From Endozoicomonas acroporae (lineage in GTDB: Bacteria; Pseudomonadota; Gammaproteobacteria; Pseudomonadales; Endozoicomonadaceae), in contig NZ_PJPV01000050.1 in NCBI RefSeq assembly GCF_002864045.1, positions 30,219 through 94,218 on the forward strand: a stretch of 64,000 nucleotides of DNA, read 5' to 3'. Every line of letters starts with the position of its first letter. Positions within the stretch are counted from its first letter, which is position 1. The notes under the pieces are model-generated. The model was not told the origin of the DNA, did no database searches, and saw nothing but the letters and a program-made list of their open reading frames with translations. Of this stretch, positions 18,543 through 27,702 are shown piece by piece. The translations under genes were made by a program, and so were the position numbers.

Positions 18543-19026
18543 TGGACGAGGTTTCCTGTAATTGGTGTTTACTTAACTTGTGAATCTGCTCTTCAAGGCT
18601 TTTCCTGGTCTGTGGTCCAAACAGTTTGCTCACCACTTTACCTTCCGGCGAAATAATATATGTAGCGGGCAACACTTGGGGAGGAGGCTCGTTCAACACT
18701 GTAAGTGGCGACTCCCGAAGCACCGGAAAACGAATATCCAGGGCTTTTGCCTTATCGATTAACGCCTCCCCCTGACTGTTGTCAAAATCAACACCCAGCA
18801 CCCTGACCAGACCGTCATTGGCCAGCTCATTCAGCTCCGGAATCTCTTCCCGGCAAGGGTCACACCACTCTGCCCAGAAATTCAACGCGAGCCATTGACC
18901 ATTTTCGCTGGCAATAGCAACGGGGTTGCCGTTTAAATCCGCAAAAGTCACTGGCTTGCTACAGGCCACAAGAGCCCCCAACAGTACAACCACCAGAAAG
19001 TATTCCAATGTTCTTGTTATCCTCAC
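18535..19026 (-). CDS. TlpA/ResA-like thioredoxin-fold lipoprotein
   Basis: It is a periplasm-facing lipoprotein with a thiol-disulfide oxidoreductase fold. I chose the GTG at 19026 because a strong GGAGG lies 5 bases upstream and it gives a compact lipoprotein signal ending in GALVAC. The upstream in-frame ATG at 19050 has no comparable site. The active site WCDPC lies in NFWAEWCDPCREEIPEL, and the cis-proline is in QVLPATYIISPEG. Likely partners are cytochrome c maturation or envelope disulfide proteins, but the neighbours do not say which. It overlaps acyP by 8 bases. Confidence 0.88.
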   Translation of the reverse strand: MRITRTLEYFLVVVLLGALVACSKPVTFADLNGNPVAIASENGQWLALNFWAEWCDPCREEIPELNELANDGLVRVLGVDFDNSQGEALIDKAKALDIRFPVLRESPLTVLNEPPPQVLPATYIISPEGKVVSKLFGPQTRKSLEEQIHKLSKHQLQETSSNG

Positions 19027-19229
19027 GAATACCTCCGAAAAAACATTCATAGGGAAGGACGCACTATGTCATACAATTCCCATTTAACCCGCTCTACCTG
19101 CTGCCCATAGCAAGAGCCAGGACAACGCCCTGCCGCCGGGCTCCATAAATCCGGCTTACCAGACAGACGCAATTCAGTATTAGCCACAGACAGCACCTGA
19201 TCAAGTTGACCAAAAGCTGCCAATACCAG

Positions 19230-20465
19230 CTATTTAGACAGTAACTGATCCAGCGAACAGTCCAGTGCTTCCAGTCGGGCACTGTTTACTGTCTGCAACC
19301 TCTGAATCAGGTCAGATAACCAGTTCGGATCATCAGCGATAAGAATATTCCGGAGCTGCTCATCCTGAGGCATCGGCCAGGGCAACTGCTCACAGAAAGC
19401 AAACAGACTGATGTGTCTGAGATCCCTGGCAAGAAGCCATTCGCCGTCATCACTCTTGCTGACCAACCCCATTGCCATCAGCCGGGCAGTATGACTCTCC
19501 CAATCATCAAGAGAAACCGGAAGATCACGTTTGCGCAGGTCGCTGTAATGCAACCCCCGTCCCTGCTCAAACTTTTCCTGCAACTGCTTAAGGATTAATA
19601 AAATCGAGATTAACGGGTGTGGCCGCTCACCACCGCCCTGTTTGCCATAAAGATCCAGGGATCGAACCAGAACCGCACCAAACAGCACCATCAGCCAGCT
19701 CAGATACACCCAGAGCAGAAACAGGGGCACAGCGGCAAAAGCACCGTAAATCAGCTGATAGGTAGGCGACAGAGTAATAAATAAGGTAAAGCCAGCCTTG
19801 GCCAGTTCAACCAGAATGGCAACAAAAACCGCACCGGCCAGCGCATGACGAACCGGCACCTTTCTGTTGGGCACCGCCGTATACAGCAGGGTAAGAACCA
19901 ATGTACTGAGAACAACCGGCATAAGGCGTAAAAGCCACTGCTCTGCACCCAGTATGGCCGTGGTGTGAGAAACCAGTTTGAAGGATGCCAGATAAGACGT
20001 CGTAAGAAACCCGGCACTCAATAGCACAGGCCCCAGGCTGAGAATGGCCCAGTACAGCAGGAAACCGGTCATGCCACGGCGCACATGCGCCACCTGCCAG
20101 ATAGTATTCAATGCCTTATCAATGGTTCTCAGCATCAGAAAGGAGGTGACCAGCAGGAAAGCGATACCAATACTGGTTAATTTTCTTGCCTGTTGGGAAA
20201 AATCGTTCAGATAAGATTGAACCATCTCCCCCGTCGAAGGCACAAAACTGGTAAAGATAAAGTTCTGAATGGTGTCTCCAACATCCTGAAGACTGGGCAC
20301 CGCGGACAGGATACTGTAGGTGACCGTCATCAGTGGCACCACGGCGAACAGCGTCGTATAGGTCAGTGCCGCGGCATTTTCAATGCAGCGGTTATCTAGA
20401 AAGCGTTTAATAACCGCCGTGAAAAAACTCTGGAAGGATGACCAGAATTGCAGTACCGGTGCCAT
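19230..20465 (-). CDS. YihY/BrkB-family inner-membrane protein
   Basis: The 411-residue protein has six predicted membrane helices in its first 290 residues and family signatures AAALTYTTLFAVVPLMTV, TFLTTSYL-like and VYLSWLMVLFGAVLVRSL. The roughly 120-residue cytoplasmic tail is typical of the long form. The family was once called ribonuclease BN, a name now considered wrong; its function is unresolved. ATG 20465 has AGGGAG 6 bases upstream; the TTG/ATG extension to 20486 is less likely. Confidence 0.9.
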   Translation of the reverse strand: MAPVLQFWSSFQSFFTAVIKRFLDNRCIENAAALTYTTLFAVVPLMTVTYSILSAVPSLQDVGDTIQNFIFTSFVPSTGEMVQSYLNDFSQQARKLTSIGIAFLLVTSFLMLRTIDKALNTIWQVAHVRRGMTGFLLYWAILSLGPVLLSAGFLTTSYLASFKLVSHTTAILGAEQWLLRLMPVVLSTLVLTLLYTAVPNRKVPVRHALAGAVFVAILVELAKAGFTLFITLSPTYQLIYGAFAAVPLFLLWVYLSWLMVLFGAVLVRSLDLYGKQGGGERPHPLISILLILKQLQEKFEQGRGLHYSDLRKRDLPVSLDDWESHTARLMAMGLVSKSDDGEWLLARDLRHISLFAFCEQLPWPMPQDEQLRNILIADDPNWLSDLIQRLQTVNSARLEALDCSLDQLLSK

Positions 20466-20634
20466 AATGAACTCCCTGTCAAACAAGAGATAAGTGTACC
20501 GAATTCAGAGGCTGAAAGAGACAGGTTTACTTCCTGACTATACATCCGACATCTATTACAAATGATTTGCAGAGCATCCACAGAGATTGGTAGGCTTTGC
20601 GGAAAATATCTATAGTCCTCCAGGCAAGGTCGTC

Positions 20635-20982
20635 ATGAGCATTACTATCTTTCACAATCCACGCTGTTCAAAATCCCGTCAAACCCTGAGTATTCTGGAA
20701 GAGCAGGGAATCAGTCCTGAGGTGGTACTGTACCTGGAAAGCCCGCCGGATGCGGATCAGCTGAGAGCCATTCTGGGCAAACTGGGCATCAATGCCAGGG
20801 ACCTGCTTCGTAAAGGTGAACAGGAATTCAAGGATAATAACCTCAAAGATCCATCCCTGACGGAAGAGCAACTGATCAACGTTATGTGCGAGTTTCCCAG
20901 ATTGATTGAGCGCCCCATTGTGGTCAACGGCGAAAAAGCCAGAATTGGCCGCCCCCCTGAGTCCGTGCTTGAGATTCTCTGA
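20635..20982 (+). CDS. arsC: ArsC-family reductase (arsenate reductase-like)
   Basis: The 115-residue protein begins MSITIFHNPRCSKSRQTLSILEEQG, with the catalytic Cys at residue 11 in the NPRCSKSRQ loop. It has the RPIVV and GRPPE motifs of glutaredoxin-coupled ArsC enzymes. Other members of this fold (YffB, Spx) differ in the active-site loop, so arsenate reduction is likely but not proven. No other arsenic gene is nearby. ATG 20635 has AAGGT upstream. It is 2 bases before the DUF2069 gene. Confidence 0.88.
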   Translation: MSITIFHNPRCSKSRQTLSILEEQGISPEVVLYLESPPDADQLRAILGKLGINARDLLRKGEQEFKDNNLKDPSLTEEQLINVMCEFPRLIERPIVVNGEKARIGRPPESVLEIL

Positions 20983-20984
20983 CA

Positions 20985-21344
20985 ATGCAGCAAAAAGCCA
21001 ACCAAATCTATCAAGTCTGCCTTGCACTCTATGCTGGCCTGATTCTCTCTCTACTGGCAGAAACCTGGTGGTTGAATCCGCCACAGGGTTCGATCCTTGG
21101 TATCTCCGCCCTGCAGATACTGCCACTGCTGTTGCCACTTCCCGGCCTTCTGAAGCGTGGCCTGAGAGCAGCTTCCTGGCTCTGTTTTATCCTTTGCTTT
21201 TATTTTATCAGTGGCGTTCTTGATGCCTGGTTCAGGCCGGAACAACCCCAGGGCTGGCTGATCACCGGATTCAGCGTACTGTTATTTATTACTTCCATGA
21301 TGTTTGTGCGCTGGCAGGCTCAGGCGAACAGGTTAGGAGGCTGA
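20985..21344 (+). CDS. DUF2069 membrane protein
   Basis: The 119-residue protein has four predicted membrane helices (VCLALYAGLILSLLAETWW; ISALQILPLLLPLPGLLK; AASWLCFILCFYFISGVLDAWF; GWLITGFSVLLFITSMMFV). This is the layout and wording of DUF2069. The family commonly lies next to arsC and wrbA in pseudomonads. Its function is unknown. Its stop codon lies within the left arm of the downstream palindromic repeat. Confidence 0.85.
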   Translation: MQQKANQIYQVCLALYAGLILSLLAETWWLNPPQGSILGISALQILPLLLPLPGLLKRGLRAASWLCFILCFYFISGVLDAWFRPEQPQGWLITGFSVLLFITSMMFVRWQAQANRLGG

Positions 21345-21498
21345 CCGAGAATAGCGCCCGTAGCGAGGATGGCAGAAAATTGAGGATAAAAAGTCGGAAA
21401 TTTTTAGTGAATAGTGGTTCTATTTGCTAAAAATTTCCGACTTTTTAGACCAATTTGCTGCCACCGCAGTAGGGCAGTCTATTCTCGGTCAGCCTCCT
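21335..21498. repeat. 164-bp nested palindromic repeat (MITE/REP-like)
   Basis: The outer arms aggaggctgaccgagaatag (21335-21354) and its exact complement (21479-21498) are 20-bp perfect inverted repeats. An inner perfect 21-bp pair lies at 21387-21407 and 21427-21447. The stop codons of both convergent neighbours fall inside the outer arms. The sequence gaggctg-cgagaatagcgcccgt-agcgagga-ggcag recurs at 59173-59215, so it is a dispersed family. It may act as a bidirectional terminator or be a non-autonomous mobile unit. Confidence 0.85.
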
Positions 21499-23527
21499 AG
21501 TGGAGAGTTAGTACCGACACAGGCTCACCCCCTTTTCGGTCCGGGCCTGATGATAACTGCAACTCAATATGCCCGGACGCCGTGCCAGTTTCACTTTTCA
21601 GGTAGTCGTATCTGGCCTTTTGCAAGCTCTCCAGTTGATCAGGCGTCTTTGGCCAGTTTTTCAACAACCAGCTTTCGGCTTCCTGAACCCTCTGCCCGGG
21701 TGATTGCTCAGCCACTTCAGGAATTTTCTGGTGACGTCGGGTAGCCAGATACATTTGCTCCACAAGCGATGCCCGCACCCCGGGTGGAATAGTGATCACC
21801 TCAGCAGGCTCTACTGAACTGGTCGCTGCGTACAGTTCCAGCAATGTCTTTTCCAGTTCATAACGTGAGAACTCTGGCCAATCTCTGGATTCAGAAACAC
21901 CCACATTAATCAACACATTCAACTCTGGTCTCTCGATAAGCGCTTTCTTAAGGTTTACCAGGTTCTTTTGTGATCGCTTTGTTAATGTCGCTTTACCCGC
22001 TTCATGGTAAAGCACAGGTTCAAGTGCACGACCTGTGGTATTGGAAAGGTAGTCGAGCGGAGCTTGGACAATGGTCATAACATGCTGCTCAACCGCCCGA
22101 TAGATACGTTCTGTTAATCTCGGTTTACCGGGCTCAAGAGAAAACGGGATAGCCGCTCTACCTGACGAATCCGTTATCAGGGCTTTTAATAAATGGATGG
22201 ATGCAACCGGCAGGCTGTTTGCGATCTTTTTTGCCTGCCAGTCAGAAATATCAAGCTGACCCGTATGATTTTGACTGTTATAACTCAAGTCAAATTGGCT
22301 ACCCTGCATATCATAACCGGCAACAGCCGAATACTTTTTTAAAGGACCTGCAAGTCGAGCATCGTTGAGCTGAAACGCAAAATCATTATCAGAGCCGGAT
22401 AATTGACCACTCAGCTGCAAATCCCCGATATTGGCCAGTGCAGCACTGAACTGATAAGTCCGGGAATCTTTTTCTTTCCCCGAAAAACCATCGGCAACCA
22501 GCCTTCCATTTACGTTTTCAAATACCCAGGGTGAATGGCCGTTTGCCAGTTCAAGACGACTGTCGTTAATAGCAAGCGAAGTAATGCCAGTAGGTAAGGC
22601 TGGCATTAACTGAACCGGACATTCTCCTGCCAGTGCTTCTGGCACTCTCAGATCAAGACCTGAAATAGCCAGTTCTGCCCTAGATTGTGCAGGATCATTA
22701 CCATGAAATTGCAGGTTATTCAGATGCCACTGCTGCCATTGGGCAGATAGTCCCGACCACAAGAGCTGCCCACTGCGCCCTTCTGCATTGCCCTTCAGGA
22801 TCAGGCCGCCCGGCTTATCCCAGGACAGTGATAATGTGGCACTCACTGTCCCTGAAAAACGGTCATTGGCAGACAGTTCATTATTCAGCATGGCCAATGC
22901 ATAAAGAGGCACTGCGTTAACCAGCGCGGACAAAGGCAGTTCGACCAGCCTCACTTCACCATCCAGCAAGCCTTTACTGACCTCATAAACGCCTGAGAAG
23001 CTCCAGCTCTCACCATCACGACTGTCTGAATAAATCCTGATTCTGCCTTCCTCTTCATTCGCCAGCGTCAGCTGGTCAAAAGAGAGTGGTTGGTCTATTC
23101 CAGTAATGAAAAGGCGGCCACGGTTGATGGACAGCCTTTGAAAGAGCGTCGGCAGAGTGAAAGCAATCAACTCCGGATCAATAGCGATGCTGACATCATC
23201 CAGTTCAATCCCACTTAACGATTCAACATCCTCACCAAACCACGCCCCCCACCAATGGCGATAGTTCAACACGACACTGACCTTCTGAGCAGTAAACTGA
23301 ATCCCTTGCTCTTCCACCCGAATATCACTGCCGGTCAATCGGCGCTGCCATGGATCAAAAGTAATGTCTTTATCAGGCAGGCGTTGCCCGGTCTGTTGGT
23401 GAAGGCTGTTCAAAACCCGATCAGAAACCCGGGCAAACCACCACCACCCAGAAATAGAAAGCCCCCCCAGAAAAAGCAGCCCCAAAAGCCCCACAAACTG
23501 AAAACCACCAACCTTTCTCAACCACAT
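21497..23527 (-). CDS. AsmA-like/DUF748 envelope protein
   Basis: I chose ATG 23527 (MWLRKVGGFQFVGLLGLLFLGGL) because it has GGAG 6 bases upstream and gives a clean single N-terminal membrane helix. The protein is about 676 residues. The rest is repetitive beta-rich sequence (FDPWQRRLTGSDIRV, GIELDDVSIAIDPELIAF, LSLSWDKPGGLILKGNAEGR) characteristic of DUF748/AsmA-like proteins. These are thought to bridge the periplasm and move lipids or help outer-membrane assembly. The C-terminal LTKRSQKNLVNLKKALIERPELNV region is the DUF748 end. Its stop lies in the palindromic repeat. Confidence 0.8.
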   Translation of the reverse strand: MWLRKVGGFQFVGLLGLLFLGGLSISGWWWFARVSDRVLNSLHQQTGQRLPDKDITFDPWQRRLTGSDIRVEEQGIQFTAQKVSVVLNYRHWWGAWFGEDVESLSGIELDDVSIAIDPELIAFTLPTLFQRLSINRGRLFITGIDQPLSFDQLTLANEEEGRIRIYSDSRDGESWSFSGVYEVSKGLLDGEVRLVELPLSALVNAVPLYALAMLNNELSANDRFSGTVSATLSLSWDKPGGLILKGNAEGRSGQLLWSGLSAQWQQWHLNNLQFHGNDPAQSRAELAISGLDLRVPEALAGECPVQLMPALPTGITSLAINDSRLELANGHSPWVFENVNGRLVADGFSGKEKDSRTYQFSAALANIGDLQLSGQLSGSDNDFAFQLNDARLAGPLKKYSAVAGYDMQGSQFDLSYNSQNHTGQLDISDWQAKKIANSLPVASIHLLKALITDSSGRAAIPFSLEPGKPRLTERIYRAVEQHVMTIVQAPLDYLSNTTGRALEPVLYHEAGKATLTKRSQKNLVNLKKALIERPELNVLINVGVSESRDWPEFSRYELEKTLLELYAATSSVEPAEVITIPPGVRASLVEQMYLATRRHQKIPEVAEQSPGQRVQEAESWLLKNWPKTPDQLESLQKARYDYLKSETGTASGHIELQLSSGPDRKGGEPVSVLTLH

Positions 23528-23624
23528 AGGCCAGCTCCAAACCTGATGACCACTCCTTAACCCTAAAAATTCCGCAAAAACCAAACCCCAAGGTTTTCAC
23601 CAATCCAGATGCGGAATTTTATGG

Positions 23625-24341
23625 TCACCACCTCATGACTTCCTTAACAAAGGGAATGGTGAGCTTGCGCTTGGCGCGCAGAGAGGCACTGTCCAGTTTA
23701 TGCAACAAGGTAAACAGGTTGCCCATATCCCGGGAACCACGATGAATAATAAAGCGGGCAACATCATCACTCAGGTCAAAGCCACGGTAATGGGCCCGAA
23801 GTTTGAGTGCTGCGACTTTGTCCCGATCATCCAGTGGATGCACCTGAAATACCATGCCCCAGCCAAGGCGGGAAACCAGATCCTGAAGTTGAATCCCCAG
23901 AGCCCTGGGAGGATTGTCCGCCGCCACCAGAAACCGGGTTCTGGAGTCCCGGAGGCGGTTAAACAGATCAAACAGCGCTTCTTCCCACTCATCGATACCG
24001 GCAACCTCACCAATATCGTCAAGGCACACCAGTTGCAGCCGCTCAATACCTTCCAGAAGCTTTGGCGAGTAGTGAACCAGCTCTTTCATGGGCAGATAAA
24101 TGCTTCGCCCGCTGCGCCGGTCCACCTGATGACAGGCCGCCTGAAGCAGATGACTGCAGCCGACCCCTTTGGGGCCGTAGAGGAAAATAAACTGCTCGGA
24201 TTCGATGCCGGGAACCGATCTATCCATATCCAGAAGATTGACCAGCGTCTCATTTCGCCCACTGTAGAAGTTGGCGAACGTGGCATCGTCTCTTAACTGG
24301 ACACTGAGCGGTAGCTGCACAGGCAAACTCATAATGGACAT
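23625..24341 (-). CDS. hda: DnaA regulatory inactivator Hda
   Basis: Hda binds the sliding clamp and stimulates hydrolysis of DnaA-ATP after initiation. The protein (about 238 residues) begins with the clamp-binding motif QLPLSVQL. It has an AAA+ core with a DnaA-like Walker A variant (GPKGVGCSHLL) and Walker B (VCLDDIGEVAG), then RFIIHRGSRDMGNLFTLLHKLD. The Walker A lysine-threonine is altered (GVGCSH), as in most Hda proteins. The start is ATG 24341 or ATG 24332. Adjacent DUF2066 and purM/purN are its usual neighbours. Confidence 0.95.
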   Translation of the reverse strand: MSIMSLPVQLPLSVQLRDDATFANFYSGRNETLVNLLDMDRSVPGIESEQFIFLYGPKGVGCSHLLQAACHQVDRRSGRSIYLPMKELVHYSPKLLEGIERLQLVCLDDIGEVAGIDEWEEALFDLFNRLRDSRTRFLVAADNPPRALGIQLQDLVSRLGWGMVFQVHPLDDRDKVAALKLRAHYRGFDLSDDVARFIIHRGSRDMGNLFTLLHKLDSASLRAKRKLTIPFVKEVMRW

Positions 24342-24702
24342 CAAATCCGTAAAGGTAGTGTGATACTGACAACAGAAACTGCAACATTACAAAAGACAGT
24401 AACACAATAAAACCGTTCAATTATCAACCGGTATTGACTGATATCAATAGACCGGTCAATAAATCGTCTTCAGCCCTGTTTTGTAACCGCTACGACACTA
24501 CATGGGCTGTTTGTTAACAAAAAAAGAGTATGACAAAAACAGGACAACAAAAGTGTATCAGTCTTTCTCTTCAGCTGCTCCGGCATGGCAAAGATTGCTG
24601 GCCTTGTCGTTTCTATGCAGGTGGTGCAAGAGTACCATAATTATCGCGGCCTTGGGCAGGGCTATAAGCAAGCAGTAACTTCAAAGGCGATGATTATATA
24701 CG
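24342..24702. other. 361-bp intergenic region upstream of hda, with an FNR/Anr-like site
   Basis: The stretch should hold the hda promoter. At 24434-24447 it contains TTGACTGATATCAA, which fits the FNR/Anr consensus TTGAY-N4-RTCAA. It is centred about 100 bases before hda. A single match in AT-rich DNA can be chance. I see no gene here. Confidence 0.35.
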
Positions 24703-26178
24703 CTACCCCCAGAATTCTTCATGAAACCAATCCACCGAATCAACCGGAGGTAGACTGCCCCATGTCAGGAACCCATCTTCACGATCGTCAGTTTCATATT
24801 CAGATCTGTAAAAAGCCCGGAGTTCTTCCTCGTTATCCACAAGGATGGGTAATTGAATCTGAGCACAATAGTTTTTCAAATTTGCCGACAGGGGAAGCTG
24901 ATCAAAACCTCTATCTAACACCTGTCGTTGAATGACTCGACGACACTGGCTTTTCAGAGAAAAAAAAGTTTCTGGTAGTTCAGGCGATAAAAGATCCCCA
25001 TACCTTTCTTTTAATAATGTTAATACCGTCTTGTAGTGAGAAACATCAACGCCTCGCAATGAGCAATACTTATCGATATCCTTGAACAATAAAAAGTTCT
25101 TCGGCATTTTGTCGTACAAATACCTGAGTACGGACTCATTCCCATACACAGCTGCAAACAAAAAAACCAGCCCTTCGTTTTGACAGGTCGCTTTTTCCCA
25201 GCCTTCACCCAGCAAAATTTGAAGATACTGCAAGCCCCCCTTCTTGATGGCTATGATCAGCGGAAACCAGGCGTTCATATCGCATTGATCAACAGGAGCC
25301 CCATGTTCAATCAGCAACACCAATAGATCGGGTCTCTCAGCACCATCATCATTAACCAGTATATTGAGGGCCGATAAACCGAACAGATTAACCAATGTCA
25401 CATCTGCCTGATAATCAAGCAACAATCTGACAACATCCTCACTTTTTGTCTTGCAGGCTTTCATCAGGCTTGTCCAGCCATTCACATCCCGGGCATTAAC
25501 GTCTGCCCCTGAACGCAATAGCAGATCTACAGCATCGGCATTACCCTCTTGTGCCGCCACATGCAAAGCATTCGAACCCAAAACCCTGTTAATCTCAACC
25601 GTCTCAACCTTGAGTATAATCCTGGCAAGCTCCAGGAAATTTCTTTCAATCGCCAGCATTAAAGGAGTACACCTACGACGCGAAGTTTTACTGATTACCT
25701 CCATATTAAAATCAAGAAGAGGCTCGTGGATTAAGGATTGGACCACTTCACTATCATTATTTTCGATAGCGGTGAGTAAACATTCGGCAGCATGACCTCC
25801 ATCACTCTTTAACTCAGATTCCCTGCCCCACTGCTTTGCCTCCCCCTGCGACAAAAACACTGGCATCATCTTTTTGCTACACCAGGAAGCTTCATTATTT
25901 TCACAGGGGCAAGCGGTCAAATCGGGTAAGGAAACCGACCTTCTGACCGGTTCACCAATCTCTGAAAAACGATTGCTCAAGCCAGGGCAGGCCGGGGTAT
26001 TTTCCAGAGACCAAAGTGACCGGTTAAAACACGATAATGGTTTAGTATTTCTGGCTACAGGAGCTACAACCTGTGCATCCCGGGTATTGCCTTGATACCG
26101 CAAATAACTCCAGCCGGTTGTGCAAGAACTATCACTACTAATCACATGGACCACCGCATAGCGTAACTCTGACGGCAA
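24703..26178 (-). CDS. Ankyrin-repeat protein
   Basis: The 491-residue protein has about six ankyrin repeats between residues 125 and 330, several with near-consensus text (GSNALHVAAQEGNADAVDLLLR, GADVNARDVNGWTSLMKACK, HGAPVDQCDMNAWFPLIIAI). An N-terminal segment of about 110 residues is low-complexity with many Ser, Cys and Pro, and the C-terminal 120 residues are unrecognised. Ankyrin proteins in symbionts are often delivered to host cells, but no secretion signal is evident. The gene sits between hda and DUF2066, which are adjacent in pseudomonads, so it looks like a lineage-specific insertion. The start is uncertain. Confidence 0.82.
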   Translation of the reverse strand: MPSELRYAVVHVISSDSSCTTGWSYLRYQGNTRDAQVVAPVARNTKPLSCFNRSLWSLENTPACPGLSNRFSEIGEPVRRSVSLPDLTACPCENNEASWCSKKMMPVFLSQGEAKQWGRESELKSDGGHAAECLLTAIENNDSEVVQSLIHEPLLDFNMEVISKTSRRRCTPLMLAIERNFLELARIILKVETVEINRVLGSNALHVAAQEGNADAVDLLLRSGADVNARDVNGWTSLMKACKTKSEDVVRLLLDYQADVTLVNLFGLSALNILVNDDGAERPDLLVLLIEHGAPVDQCDMNAWFPLIIAIKKGGLQYLQILLGEGWEKATCQNEGLVFLFAAVYGNESVLRYLYDKMPKNFLLFKDIDKYCSLRGVDVSHYKTVLTLLKERYGDLLSPELPETFFSLKSQCRRVIQRQVLDRGFDQLPLSANLKNYCAQIQLPILVDNEEELRAFYRSEYETDDREDGFLTWGSLPPVDSVDWFHEEFWG

Positions 26179-26193
26179 ACAGCCAGGAGCCTG

Positions 26194-27357
26194 TCAGTAG
26201 GACCAACTGTAGCGCATAGTTGCCGAAGAGTCATAACCCGGTGCAACCGGCCGGAGGTTTCGACCCAGGGCCAGGGCATCGGCCAACTGGCTTTCAGAGC
26301 CATCAATAACCAGCTCCAACTCAATCGTTGAACCTGCCACCCGATGAACAGACACATCACGAATGGCGGTTATCCGCTCAAGGTATTTATTCAGGGCGGC
26401 ATAATCGTCCAGACTGGCAACATTCTCAACCACCAGCAGAGTCTTGCCACTGGCATCGGAGGCATCAATGGCATAGTGCCGGGACAAGGTTGTGCCTACC
26501 AGATCAGCGGCCAGCTGTGTCAACGCAACAGCATCCAGGCCATTAACCGCCACAGACTGACTCATTCCCCGGAATATCAGCGTCAACCGACCATTGTAGC
26601 GTTCGTTTTGCGCCAGCGCGTCTGGTGACAGAGCACGGGACAAACGCCCGGTCAGAATCGATTCAGAACCATAACGCCGGGAAGCGTCCTGCAATTTGTG
26701 GGTAAAGCCGCCCCATACATCAACGGTTGAAATCGCCCCGGCATCTTCAAAGTCCATCAACGGAAAGAGCACCGGCAAGCCCCGCCCCTGAAAGCTCTCG
26801 GCAAACACTGCTGGAAGAGTCCCTGAAGCATTGACGATTGAGCGCTGCCCACCGCTCTCCATCGCCAGCCATACCAGTGTCGATGGTCTGCTCTGCCCCC
26901 AGATGGCCACACCGGCACTGCGCAGCAGGCGGTTAATTGCCTGGTCATCAAATACCGCCTGCAAATACTGCTGACGGTTGAGGGAGGGCTCCTGATCAGC
27001 AGCAGAGCTGCGAAAACCAAACTTGCGAATATAGGCTTCCGGCTTGGCCAGTGCACTTTTTACCACACTGTTGGCCAGCACCTCACGCTGTCCGGCCACT
27101 TTTACCAGCACCTCTGCCAGAGCCTGGGACATGGCATCAGCCCGCTCCTGGTAACCTTGTCCGGACACTGGCACTTCCTGACTGTATAACCCTTGGACCA
27201 AGGCCGCATGGGTATTTTCAGGCAATATGGACAATACCAGAAGACCCACCACCAGAACGGCCGCCTTAACGGCTGAACGGGCTTCAGGAGCAGACAAGAA
27301 GGTCAGCGGACTGATCAGGTTTTGCAGGAGAGCGTTGCATCGCTTAGCCACAGGCAT
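26194..27357 (-). CDS. DUF2066 secreted protein
   Basis: I chose ATG 27357 (MPVAKRCNALLQN), preceded by AGGA at 8 bases; ORF extensions upstream are unlikely. The 387-residue protein has an N-terminal hydrophobic segment (AAVLVVGLLVLSILPENTHAA) that looks like a signal peptide. DUF2066 features follow: YSQEVPVSGQGYQERADAMSQALAEVLVKVAGQREVL and PSTLVWLAME. Its function is unknown. The family is conserved between purM and hda in pseudomonads, which agrees with its place here, divergent from purM. Confidence 0.85.
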   Translation of the reverse strand: MPVAKRCNALLQNLISPLTFLSAPEARSAVKAAVLVVGLLVLSILPENTHAALVQGLYSQEVPVSGQGYQERADAMSQALAEVLVKVAGQREVLANSVVKSALAKPEAYIRKFGFRSSAADQEPSLNRQQYLQAVFDDQAINRLLRSAGVAIWGQSRPSTLVWLAMESGGQRSIVNASGTLPAVFAESFQGRGLPVLFPLMDFEDAGAISTVDVWGGFTHKLQDASRRYGSESILTGRLSRALSPDALAQNERYNGRLTLIFRGMSQSVAVNGLDAVALTQLAADLVGTTLSRHYAIDASDASGKTLLVVENVASLDDYAALNKYLERITAIRDVSVHRVAGSTIELELVIDGSESQLADALALGRNLRPVAPGYDSSATMRYSWSY

Positions 27358-27702
27358 CAATAAAATCCTGTACATAAAAATCAAATGAACATCATTCTGC
27401 CATAAATCCGGCAAAAAATACTGCATTTGCCAACGTCTGGACAACTGCGGGCATTGAAAATGCACTATGGTAATCACTTCTAACCCTGAAATCAGATCCA
27501 AACTCCCAAAAATTACCACCAGACATCAGCGACAATGCGGTAACAGCATTGCGATAAATACCACAGCCTCCTAGAATAGCCGCCTTCATCCACCCAAACC
27601 GTGTTGGACTGAACACCGCCCCCGGTCAGTGAACAGTCCGGATTAAAACACTGTCGGCACCGCCGGTGGTAACAAGCTCTGGCAACAAGCGGATTGATAT
27701 CA
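27358..27702. other. 345-bp divergent promoter region, DUF2066/purM
   Basis: Both divergent genes should be transcribed from here. I looked for a PurR-type operator (a 16-bp palindrome around CGTTTG) and did not find a convincing one. Short ORFs in it are not protein-like. Confidence 0.45.
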
